NCBI RefSeq assembly: GCF_900116565.1
Contig: NZ_FPCJ01000001.1
Coordinates: 2,414,540-2,478,539 of the forward strand
Direction: 5' to 3'
Origin: Thermoflavifilum thermophilum
GTDB taxonomy: Bacteria > Bacteroidota > Bacteroidia > Chitinophagales > Chitinophagaceae
DNA: 64,000 nt
The position numbers and the translations under genes are program-made. This document shows, one piece after another, positions 27,441 through 34,807 of this stretch. A model generated the notes under the pieces. That model had not been told where the DNA came from and ran no database searches. It saw only the letters and a program-made list of their open reading frames with translations. Numbering within the stretch: position 1 is the first letter of the stretch; each line of letters starts with the position of its first letter.

Positions 27441-28094
27441 ATGAGAAATTATGAAGACAGCTATCGGCATAAGGGATTGAGGAAGAAGCTGGTCGATAGC
27501 TTGCGCCGCAAGGGTATTACAGACGAATCTGTGTTGGAAGCCATGCAGGCCGTGCCGCGGCACTTTTTTATGGATACGGCGCTGGAATCATTTGCCTATG
27601 AAGACCGGGCATTTCCCATCGGTGAAGGACAAACCATTTCGCAACCCTATACAGTAGCTTATCAGACACAGCTGCTGCAGGTGAAACCACACGATAAAAT
27701 TCTGGAAATTGGCACTGGCAGCGGTTATCAGGCATGTATCCTTGCCGAAATGGGTGCACACGTATATACCATTGAACGCCAGCGTAAACTATTTGAACGA
27801 TTGAAAACTTTTCCTTTTCTTTCCCGCTATCCTACGATTCATTTCTTTTATGGTGATGGATACGAAGGCTTGCCCACTTTTGCACCTTTTGATAAAATCA
27901 TTGTAACGGCTGCAGCACCTTATATTCCTGAAAAGCTGATGGATCAGCTGAAAATTGGCGGCATGATGGTAATTCCCATTGGTGGAAGAGAAGGCCAGCG
28001 CATGTATCGGATTACGAAAGTAGATGATCAGAAGTTTGAACAGGAAATGTTTGATAATTTTTCCTTTGTACCTATGGTAAGCGGGAAAAAATAA
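27441..28094 (+). CDS. pcm: Protein-L-isoaspartate O-methyltransferase
   Basis: 217 residues from the ATG at 27441; the upstream TTG at 27420 adds a seven-residue tail without family support. The family order is present: AMQAVPRHFFM, YEDRAFPIGEGQTISQPYTV, the SAM-binding LEIGTGSGYQACILAEM, then VYTIERQ and a C-terminal GGMMVIPIG. It methylates damaged isoaspartyl residues to start their repair. The stop (28092-28094) abuts the stop of the convergent DUF3667 gene with no base between. Confidence 0.95.
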   Translation: MRNYEDSYRHKGLRKKLVDSLRRKGITDESVLEAMQAVPRHFFMDTALESFAYEDRAFPIGEGQTISQPYTVAYQTQLLQVKPHDKILEIGTGSGYQACILAEMGAHVYTIERQRKLFERLKTFPFLSRYPTIHFFYGDGYEGLPTFAPFDKIIVTAAAPYIPEKLMDQLKIGGMMVIPIGGREGQRMYRITKVDDQKFEQEMFDNFSFVPMVSGKK

Positions 28095-29018
28095 TTACCC
28101 GATAGCCAGGGCCCATGCCAATAAACCAGCCATCACCATAGAGATGACTATGGTATATAGAAAACCAATAGAGATTGATTTTAAAATGGTTTTGAACCAG
28201 CTATTCTGATAAACTCTTCGTAAAGCCAGGATGAGATAAATCCACAATAATAAACTCATAAGCATAAACAAATCCGTATTCAGCAAACTTTCCAGCAGTA
28301 ATGCTACAACGGCTAACAGAAAATAAAAGATATGAAAATGCAGGGAGAAAATGATGTGATCTGAGAAATAATATTTCTTTTTGCTAAAATGCAATTCCAG
28401 TAACAACGCAAATAATGGCAACAGAAAAAACATTACCTGTGGAATATGATGTAAAATCTTTTCCCGCAATACATCTGCAGCATGGTTGCCGTATTGCATC
28501 TGTAAGGCCAGCAAGCGGTGGGTCATTAACTGAATGATACGCGGATCTCTGTTTTTGGAAGGCAGGCTTTCCTGTATGGAATCATATTGTCGGATAGTAG
28601 CATAGGGCAACAGCATTTTAGCCTGATTGGCCGGTTGCGAATTTTTATTCATCTCAACAGTAAATTGCGGATTTTTATTCATCTCAATAATGATATGGGA
28701 ATGGCGCAAGGGAATCACAGAAGCCAGAAAAAAATAAACCAAAGAAATAAACAAGTACATCCGGATCGGATGCAGGTAAGCTTTACGGCGACCCCTGATA
28801 TATTCCAGTGTCAGATATCCCGGTTTAAACAGCAGATATCGAATTGTAGAAAAAAACTGGGTATCAAAATGCAGTAGGTCTGCAATGAAATGACCCGCTA
28901 ATTCGCTGAACCGCTCTCTGGGTTCAACATTTTCCTGCCCGCAATGTGGGCAATAACGTTCTTCTACTCTATGCCCACAGTTCAGGCAGATTTTCTCTTT
29001 TCGTAAAGGATGTTGCAT
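28095..29018 (-). CDS. DUF3667 membrane protein with N-terminal zinc ribbon
   Basis: 307 residues. Cys11, Cys14, Cys23 and Cys26 (CLNCG...CPHCG) form a short zinc ribbon. The DUF3667 block FIADLLHFDTQFFSTIRYLL and KPGYLTLEYIRGRRKAYLHP follows, then about five membrane segments. Between the first two segments lies an internal 10-residue duplication (EMNKN repeated). The function of DUF3667 is unknown to me. It sits between two plus-strand genes and has no clear operon partner. Confidence 0.88.
   Translation of the reverse strand: MQHPLRKEKICLNCGHRVEERYCPHCGQENVEPRERFSELAGHFIADLLHFDTQFFSTIRYLLFKPGYLTLEYIRGRRKAYLHPIRMYLFISLVYFFLASVIPLRHSHIIIEMNKNPQFTVEMNKNSQPANQAKMLLPYATIRQYDSIQESLPSKNRDPRIIQLMTHRLLALQMQYGNHAADVLREKILHHIPQVMFFLLPLFALLLELHFSKKKYYFSDHIIFSLHFHIFYFLLAVVALLLESLLNTDLFMLMSLLLWIYLILALRRVYQNSWFKTILKSISIGFLYTIVISMVMAGLLAWALAIG
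28635..28687. repeat. In-frame 30-bp direct repeat inside the DUF3667 gene
   Basis: The 23-bp core starting TTGCGAATTTTTATTC at 28635 recurs at 28665 with one mismatch. The 30-bp period keeps the frame, duplicating EMNKN plus five residues in the loop after the first membrane segment. Confidence 0.8.
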
Positions 29019-29177
29019 TCTGGAATAAACAAAAATGATATTCGAAGATAATAAAATTCATTTTTGATATATGTTATTTTTTAATGAACTCTTCTCAAAA
29101 TATTTTTTCATAGCAAAAAATAAATCAGTCTAATTAAATAAATATTATCTTGCATACATGATGCACAACCATATCCT

Positions 29178-29300
29178 ATGAAAGTATGGAATACAAATCA
29201 TGCGATAAAACATCTCTTGCAGAATTTGTGTTACTCTTTCTGCATATTACCCCTTCTGGCTTTCTCTCATGAGCAGGCATGTTATCTTCCGGCTGTTTAA
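29178..29300 (+). CDS. Possible 40-residue leader or small secreted peptide
   Basis: An ATG at 29178 opens a 40-codon frame ending at TAA 29298-29300, 9 nt before the ATG of the next gene. The peptide has a hydrophobic core CILPLLAFS after a basic/polar start, like a signal peptide, and three cysteines. No family is recognised. It may be a chance frame; its tight spacing to the following gene is the only positive sign. Confidence 0.3.
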   Translation: MKVWNTNHAIKHLLQNLCYSFCILPLLAFSHEQACYLPAV

Positions 29301-29309
29301 AATTATGAA

Positions 29310-29606
29310 ATGATGTCTACTCATGATTTCAAGGAAAAATTGATGCAATGGCGGAGCAAAGCGCAGCAAGCGAAACATCCTTTTGAGCTGAAACAACAAT
29401 TAATGCATTTCTTCTCGGTAGCTGATGATAAATTTATTATCGCAAAGATTGATAAAAAGTTATTGGATGATTTATGTGCCGTATATTACAGCATACAATC
29501 CATTGAAGCATTTCCGGATTCTCATGTAAGGGAATATCTTTTCAGAATATGCATAGATCGTACGCTCATCATTTTTGAAGAAATGGTTCAGCATTGTGAT
29601 AACTAA
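29310..29606 (+). CDS. Hypothetical protein, 98 residues
   Basis: A short, mostly helical, soluble protein with no signal peptide and no motif I recognise. It begins MMSTHDFKEKLMQWRSKAQQ and ends HCDN; two ATGs in a row leave the exact start open by one codon. Its stop (29604-29606) directly abuts the stop of the convergent HU-SPOR gene. Codon use looks like that of its neighbours, which supports a real gene. Confidence 0.6.
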   Translation: MMSTHDFKEKLMQWRSKAQQAKHPFELKQQLMHFFSVADDKFIIAKIDKKLLDDLCAVYYSIQSIEAFPDSHVREYLFRICIDRTLIIFEEMVQHCDN

Positions 29607-30518
29607 TCATTCATTCCAGGCGGTATTGTTTTCGGATGATTTACTCACCGAAGAAGAAAGGTATTGAATAAACACGGGTCTGCCAAACAATACCTGGATA
29701 GAATCTTTTGCATGGGCCGTATCGGCTGGCAATGTAGTAAAGGGAGAGGCCAGTGCATAGTGCCGGTTATCCCATTTGAAAATCACAATTTGATCTCCCC
29801 AGGATGTAAGTTGCTCATAACGTTTATGTGCACGTGTGCTGTCGGAAATTTCAAATATAACCAGGTAGCTGACTTTTTGATCGGAAGGATCTGCAGATTG
29901 CCGGGCGTCTGATTCTGCATTATTATCAAGAGTTACAGGCGAAAGCGATGATTCTATCAAGCGCGAGGCTGGTTCCGGATCACTCATTTGCAGACGTGCA
30001 TGGCTGTTTGCCAGGATAATAATACCACTGATCAGCAACACAAAAATACCTGCCAGCCAGAGCCGATGATAATTAAATGCATAGGTGTTGCCCCATTTCA
30101 CGGGTGGGGCATCGTGTTTCATTTGTATCTGTAGTGAAATATCTGCTATCTGCGTGCGGTTGGTATGTTTCTTTTTATCTAACTGAATATCTTCCTGTTT
30201 GAAATGAATAGTGCCATCAAGCGTTTTCCAGAGTGTTCCGATACCCTGAATGGTAAAAGGTTGGTGAATGTTAAGCATCTCCTTGATTTCATAGCAAAAA
30301 CATTGTACATCGGCAATAGCTACCACGCGCATTTTGCCGGTACGCTCCACTATAAAATCAACGAGACCATCAAAATTGCCCTTGCTCAGCGACTGGAAAT
30401 GTATAACAGGTGTCCCTTGCGGGTCTTCTGCATCCTGAAGTATAAATAGCCCCACTGAAGGTAGGTAAGCCTGTTTGTGCAGAAACAGGTACTGCGTGAT
30501 CAGATGATCGATTTTCAT
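29607..30518 (-). CDS. CCDC81-type HU domain protein with membrane segment and SPOR-like C terminus
   Basis: 303 residues. The N-terminal part (about 1-115) carries the two HU-like halves found in Bacteroidota CCDC81-type proteins (HLITQYLFLHKQAYLPSVGL; INIHQPFTIQGIGTLWK-like second half). One membrane helix follows at about 153-170 (WLAGIFVLLISGIIILAN). After a linker, a C-terminal domain (about 218-300, SYLVIFEISDSTRAHKRYEQL) looks like a SPOR domain, which binds denuded peptidoglycan. The domain order equals that of the protein at 39651-40628. Probably an inner-membrane protein with the SPOR part in the periplasm; its role is unknown. Confidence 0.75.
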   Translation of the reverse strand: MKIDHLITQYLFLHKQAYLPSVGLFILQDAEDPQGTPVIHFQSLSKGNFDGLVDFIVERTGKMRVVAIADVQCFCYEIKEMLNIHQPFTIQGIGTLWKTLDGTIHFKQEDIQLDKKKHTNRTQIADISLQIQMKHDAPPVKWGNTYAFNYHRLWLAGIFVLLISGIIILANSHARLQMSDPEPASRLIESSLSPVTLDNNAESDARQSADPSDQKVSYLVIFEISDSTRAHKRYEQLTSWGDQIVIFKWDNRHYALASPFTTLPADTAHAKDSIQVLFGRPVFIQYLSSSVSKSSENNTAWNE

Positions 30519-30839
30519 GGTTAAAACAGGTATTTGGTTCGTTTAAAAGGATATGGTTATTCAGCAATCCGGCATTTCACAGGAACTGATGAGGGGAAAA
30601 ACGATGAACGGTTTCACATGCAATCGACCCAACCCACACAAATCTAAAACAATGGCAGAAAACTTACATATAAAGTTATTGTTATTTTTTTCAGATTTCC
30701 AAACATTTTTGAAAAAAATTTTTCCTGAAAATGGCAACTTGTTGCAGACATATCCCGGAGATGTTTAAAAAAGTTGAATTTGATGAGCTTGTATATCTGA
30801 AAGTGCCATAGATGAAAAAAATAGGCAGATGAAGAGGAG
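30519..30839. other. 321-bp intergenic region, AT-rich
   Basis: It lies between the cinA stop and the HU-SPOR gene. Apart from a -7 box for the latter at 30639-30646 I see no gene, RNA or repeat. A 71-codon plus-strand frame here lacks any coding signature. Confidence 0.6.
30639..30646 (-). promoter_or_regulatory. Putative -7 box of the HU-SPOR gene
   Basis: The minus strand reads TAGATTTG, an exact TAnnTTTG match, leaving a leader of about 115 nt. Confidence 0.45.
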
Positions 30840-32087
30840 TCAACTGGTTTGCCGGATCAGTTCATCGAGCAGATGGAGGGCATGGGTAGCGGAAAGGATC
30901 AGGTTGCGCTGGCGGTCGCCGCGGAGCTGGTGTCTGCGGGTAAGAGTTTGACTCTGATGGGATGCGGCAATCCACACCGTGCCTACAGGGGCCTCAGGTG
31001 TTCCGCCATCCGGTCCCAGCCATCCGGTGATTGCCAGGGCATAGTCGGTATGCAATTTTTCTCTGATGCTTTCAGCCATGGCACGTGCTACGGGTTCGCT
31101 TACCACACCGGGTTGTTGGATCCATTCAGCCGGTACGTTTAGCCATTGGATCTTGACTTCCGGGTTGTAGCACACCAGGCTGCCGGTGAAATAGGCGGAG
31201 CTGCCGGGATGAGATGTAAACAGGTGTGCCAGATAGCCACCGGTACAGCTTTCGGCTAACGCCAGTGTGGCTTTCTTTGCCAACAACTTTTGGGCAATCA
31301 GCAGTTCATACGGAAGATTTTCTGTACCTACCACAATATCTGATAACAGCGTAATAAGCTGCTGATGATAATCTTCCAGCAACTGTAATGCAAGGCCATC
31401 CACAGTGCTGAGGCGTAATTTCAGCAATCCGTTACCGGGCAAGTAAGCCAGGCGGATGTTTTTGGGCAAGCTGGCTTCAAAGCCCACGAGTCGCTCGGCT
31501 ACCTGCGATTCACCTTGTCCATACATCAATACATACCGGTGTTGGATAGCCTGCAGCGCAGGCCATTTTTGTTTCAATCGAGGCAAAACCTCTTCTTCCA
31601 TCAATCCCTTCATTTCATGCGGCACACCGGGCAATGCAATCCATGTGTGCTGCATGTTTTCAAACCATAAGCCTGGGGCCGTACCTCTGGGGTTGGGCAA
31701 TACCGTGCATCCTTCGGGCACGAGTGCTTGTGCCCGGTTGCGCTCCAGCAGGGGAGTTCCCCGCTGCTGCAGCCATGATGTGATATGTTGCAGGGTGGGT
31801 TCGTGTAAAACCAGGCGGGTGTGAAAGAAATCACACAATACGGTTTTGGTCATATCATCGGATGTAGGGCCCAGCCCGCCGGTCATGATCAGGAGATCAG
31901 TTCGGGCCGATTCTTCCTGCAGGGCCTGCAGAATAGCCTGCCGATCATCGCCTACACTGATCCGTCGTAAAACTTTAAAGCCTGTTTCATGCAGCTTTGT
32001 CGCTATCCAGGCCGAGTTGGTATCGAGCGTTTCGCCTAAAAGCAGTTCATCGCCAATGGTCAGAATGATGGCTTGCGGAAAGGACAT
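30840..32087 (-). CDS. cinA: CinA family nicotinamide-nucleotide amidohydrolase
   Basis: 415 residues from the ATG at 32087 (the upstream TTG at 32126 is not needed). The N-terminal MoaB-like half shows ILTIGDELLLGETLDTNSAW and MTGGLGPTSDDMTK. The C-terminal PncC half shows TLALAESCTGGYLAHLFTSHPGSS, YNPEVKIQWLNVP and ALAITGWLGPDGGTPEAPVG. The full-length two-domain form combines ADP-ribose pyrophosphatase and NMN deamidase activities used in pyridine-nucleotide recycling. It has its own -7 box 20 nt upstream. Confidence 0.93.
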   Translation of the reverse strand: MSFPQAIILTIGDELLLGETLDTNSAWIATKLHETGFKVLRRISVGDDRQAILQALQEESARTDLLIMTGGLGPTSDDMTKTVLCDFFHTRLVLHEPTLQHITSWLQQRGTPLLERNRAQALVPEGCTVLPNPRGTAPGLWFENMQHTWIALPGVPHEMKGLMEEEVLPRLKQKWPALQAIQHRYVLMYGQGESQVAERLVGFEASLPKNIRLAYLPGNGLLKLRLSTVDGLALQLLEDYHQQLITLLSDIVVGTENLPYELLIAQKLLAKKATLALAESCTGGYLAHLFTSHPGSSAYFTGSLVCYNPEVKIQWLNVPAEWIQQPGVVSEPVARAMAESIREKLHTDYALAITGWLGPDGGTPEAPVGTVWIAASHQSQTLTRRHQLRGDRQRNLILSATHALHLLDELIRQTS

Positions 32088-32107
32088 AGGTTTGAAGGAT
32101 TGCCGTT

Positions 32108-32115
32108 CAAATGTA
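32108..32115 (-). promoter_or_regulatory. -7 promoter box of cinA
   Basis: The minus strand reads TACATTTG, an exact match to TAnnTTTG, 20 nt before the cinA ATG. It also supports the chosen start over the TTG at 32126. Confidence 0.6.
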
Positions 32116-32309
32116 AGGTATTTCAAGCTACAGGCAATTTCCTGTTCTTGCGAAGTTCATAGCCTTTTAGCCTTGAGTCATGTTGGCAGGTTCATTTCAT
32201 ACAACAGCATACCCAGGTACTATGGAGATAAAGATTTCAAGTTCAGAGAGGTAAATGGTGAAAATAATTTCTCATTTTTGATATGCATGCACATCAAAAA
32301 CAGCCAATT

Positions 32310-33779
32310 ATGATGCGAAACCGTAAATATTTTGTTATCTGTTGTGCGATTTATTTGTTTTTTGAGTTGGCACTGATACCGACCTATGGCCAATCTCAAG
32401 CATTTTTGCAGACCTGGAATCGTTTCAGGCATATACCTGAGCTTCGTCATGCCAGCATCAGCATGGTGGTGATGGACGCATCCAGCGGGAAAATTGTATT
32501 TCAATATCAGCCTGAAATCGGTCTGGCACCTGCTTCCTGCAATAAGGTTTTTACAGCTGCAACAGCTCTGGACCGATTGGGGCCAGCTTTCCGTTATCAG
32601 ACTTTATTGGCTTACAGTGGCAGGATTCGCTCTCATGTGCTGGAAGGCAACTTGTACTTGTTGGGATCGGGTGATCCCACCCTGGGCAGCTGGCGATATC
32701 CATCTACCACATCGGATAGCATCTGGAAACGATGGATACATGCGCTTCGCCAGGCAGGAATTGAACGCATTCAGGGCGATATCGTAGGCGTAGATCATGT
32801 TTTCCCTACCCAAGCCATACCGGGTGGCTGGGTTTGGGAAGATATAGGCAATTACTACGGTGCCGGATGTGCCGGCCTGAACTGGCATGAGAATCAATTC
32901 GACATTGCCTTGCAACCGGGAAAATCTGTGGGCGATGCAGCCAGGCTGGCAGGCGTGAGAAACCTTCCGGATGCCGCATCCGGAGGGCAACCCATGCAGA
33001 TTGTCAATGAATTGCTCACCGGCAAAGCCGGCAGTGGCGATCAGGCATATGTATTTTTCGATCTCACCCGGCCGGTGATTTTCCTTCGTGGCACAGTGCC
33101 GCTTGATGCAGCGGCTGATTTTTCTATTTCAGCCTCCGTGCCTGATCCAGTGTTGTATGCAGCACAACAATTTCAGGATACTTTGTTGCAGGCTGGCATT
33201 GTAGTGAATGGACAATCGCTGGCAGCGCATCTGCACGATTCCATTCCTCCAATTGATCTCCTGACGGTATTGGATACAGTGTATTCGCCACCACTCAATA
33301 AAATCGTTTATTGGTTTTTGCATCGCAGTATCAATTTGTATGGGGAAGCGCTTCTTCTTACTCTATCGGCGTTGGAGCAGAAGCCAGCATCCAGAGAAAC
33401 AGGATTAAATATGATTCATCAGTTTTGCAATCAGTTAGGCATTGACGAAACTGCAGTCAATACAGTGGATGGAAGTGGATTATCGCCCATCAACCGCGTA
33501 ACAGCGCATGCGTTGGCAACCTTGTTGTATCAGGCACAACACAAACCCTGGTTTGCTGATTTTTTTGAAGCATTGCCTGTGATTCACGACATCCGGATGA
33601 AGGACGGTTATATTGCCGGTGTAAGAAGTTATGCCGGATATATAAGTGACATAACAGGCAAAAGCTGGGTGTTTGCTTTCATGGTTAATAATTTTACGGG
33701 TTCATCCATACAGGTAAGAGATGCGATGTGGAAAGTATTGGATGCAATAAAGAAAGGTCATGCATTTTCAGCGAAATAA
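32310..33779 (+). CDS. dacB: D-alanyl-D-alanine carboxypeptidase/endopeptidase, PBP4 (DacB) type
   Basis: 489 residues from the ATG at 32310, which begins a good signal peptide (MMRNRKYFVICCAIYLF, cut near YGQ). The ATG at 32283 adds a polar stretch that would weaken it. The class C penicillin-binding protein order is present: SxxK as Ser76-Cys-Asn-Lys79, SxN as Ser340-Ile-Asn342, and at the KTG position Lys431-Asp-Gly. The middle Thr/Ser of that motif is Asp here, which is unusual. Between the first two motifs lies the extra domain of PBP4 (DHVFPTQAIPGGWVWEDIGN). It acts in the periplasm on peptidoglycan peptides. The 3' end overlaps the convergent thioesterase gene by 22 nt. Confidence 0.88.
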   Translation: MMRNRKYFVICCAIYLFFELALIPTYGQSQAFLQTWNRFRHIPELRHASISMVVMDASSGKIVFQYQPEIGLAPASCNKVFTAATALDRLGPAFRYQTLLAYSGRIRSHVLEGNLYLLGSGDPTLGSWRYPSTTSDSIWKRWIHALRQAGIERIQGDIVGVDHVFPTQAIPGGWVWEDIGNYYGAGCAGLNWHENQFDIALQPGKSVGDAARLAGVRNLPDAASGGQPMQIVNELLTGKAGSGDQAYVFFDLTRPVIFLRGTVPLDAAADFSISASVPDPVLYAAQQFQDTLLQAGIVVNGQSLAAHLHDSIPPIDLLTVLDTVYSPPLNKIVYWFLHRSINLYGEALLLTLSALEQKPASRETGLNMIHQFCNQLGIDETAVNTVDGSGLSPINRVTAHALATLLYQAQHKPWFADFFEALPVIHDIRMKDGYIAGVRSYAGYISDITGKSWVFAFMVNNFTGSSIQVRDAMWKVLDAIKKGHAFSAK

Positions 33780-34177
33780 GGACGGAGCTTTTCCTGCAGG
33801 ATATCGGGCATGCTGGTTTTTTTGCGGGTATGGGCATCCACAAACACCAGGGTGGTTACACCTTTATTGAGCAGCTCTTGTTGTTCATTGTATAATTCGC
33901 TGTGAAAACGGATTACCGAACGTGATGGCCATTCTTTGATAAGGGTTTTAACTGTGATTAAATCATCATACAACGCAGGTTTCAGATATTGAATATGCAA
34001 TTCTACCACAGGCATTAAAATACCCTGTGCTTCTAACTCACGATAGCTCAAGCCCAGCTGGCGGATGGCTTCCACCCGGCCTACTTCATAGTACCACGCA
34101 TAGTAGCCGTAGTACATATAACCCATTTGATCGGTTTCACCATACCTGACGCGAATTTGAGTAGTATGCACATACAT
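33758..34177 (-). CDS. YbgC/FadM-type acyl-CoA thioesterase
   Basis: 139 residues, the usual size of a hot-dog-fold thioesterase. The active-site pattern YGETDQMGYMYYGYYAWYYE has the Asp and the aromatic run seen in the 4-hydroxybenzoyl-CoA thioesterase group, followed by GRVEAIRQLG. It hydrolyses acyl-CoA or acyl-carrier thioesters; the chain preference is unknown. It starts 20 nt after the DoxX gene, so both are likely one transcript. Its last 22 nt overlap the end of dacB on the opposite strand. Confidence 0.88.
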   Translation of the reverse strand: MYVHTTQIRVRYGETDQMGYMYYGYYAWYYEVGRVEAIRQLGLSYRELEAQGILMPVVELHIQYLKPALYDDLITVKTLIKEWPSRSVIRFHSELYNEQQELLNKGVTTLVFVDAHTRKKTSMPDILQEKLRPYFAENA

Positions 34178-34197
34178 AATCGGTAAACAATCAAGGG

Positions 34198-34605
34198 TTA
34201 TCTGGAAATCATGCCATCAATGGAAATCCTTCCCGGGCCACAGCAGAGCAACACAAATGAACTGATCAGATAGTGCCAGGCCAGCTCCTGTTTGGCAAAA
34301 GGATCATGATGATGGATGAACAATAGAATTATCATCATCTGTATGAAAATCACTGCGGCCACCGGTCGACTCAGCAAGCCGATTACCAGCAGAAATGCAC
34401 AGATAATTTCTGCAATCAACACGACAATCAAAGAAGCCGTAGATCCTATGTGCAAAGGATCAGCAAAATGTCCGGCCATTTCCTGAAAATGCATAAGCTT
34501 AGGCAGACCATGGGTGAGCAACATCATTCCGGTGCCTACGCGCAATACCAGTAAACTCAAATTTACCAAACCATGGCTCCAGCGAACGGAAAACAGATTT
34601 TTCAT
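34198..34605 (-). CDS. DoxX family membrane protein
   Basis: 135 residues from the ATG at 34605; an upstream ATG at 34713 adds 36 residues of low-complexity sequence and is less likely. Four membrane segments are visible, with the DoxX signature VLRVGTGMMLLTHGLPKL in the first and IAEIICAFLLVIGLLSRP between the second and third. DoxX proteins are inner-membrane proteins of broad and mostly unclear function. Operon partner of the thioesterase downstream. Confidence 0.85.
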   Translation of the reverse strand: MKNLFSVRWSHGLVNLSLLVLRVGTGMMLLTHGLPKLMHFQEMAGHFADPLHIGSTASLIVVLIAEIICAFLLVIGLLSRPVAAVIFIQMMIILLFIHHHDPFAKQELAWHYLISSFVLLCCGPGRISIDGMISR

Positions 34606-34736
34606 AGTTCTGTATATGAAAAATTTAATGTAAAAAACAAAGACGGCCGTCAAAATAAAAGAATCTTTCTGAATTTTTGCACTTCCGTTTTTCTGCATAA
34701 AATTTGTTATCATCCTGGCTTAGCCGGGAGAATCAT

Positions 34737-34744
34737 TATATTTG
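34737..34744 (+). promoter_or_regulatory. -7 promoter box of the TPR-barrel operon
   Basis: TATATTTG matches TAnnTTTG exactly. Transcription would begin near 34751, which makes the TTG at 34742 and the ATG at 34748 unlikely starts and favours the ATG at 34808. Confidence 0.6.
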
Positions 34745-34807
34745 CTTATGAACAGCCAGCAATATTCAGATATATCTATTCGTTATCTATTTCATTGGCC
34801 CGCTCTT

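Noticed and set aside
30553-30768. 71-codon plus-strand frame in the intergenic region after the HU-SPOR gene
   Set aside because: AT-rich, no ribosome-binding or family signal, and composition unlike the flanking genes.
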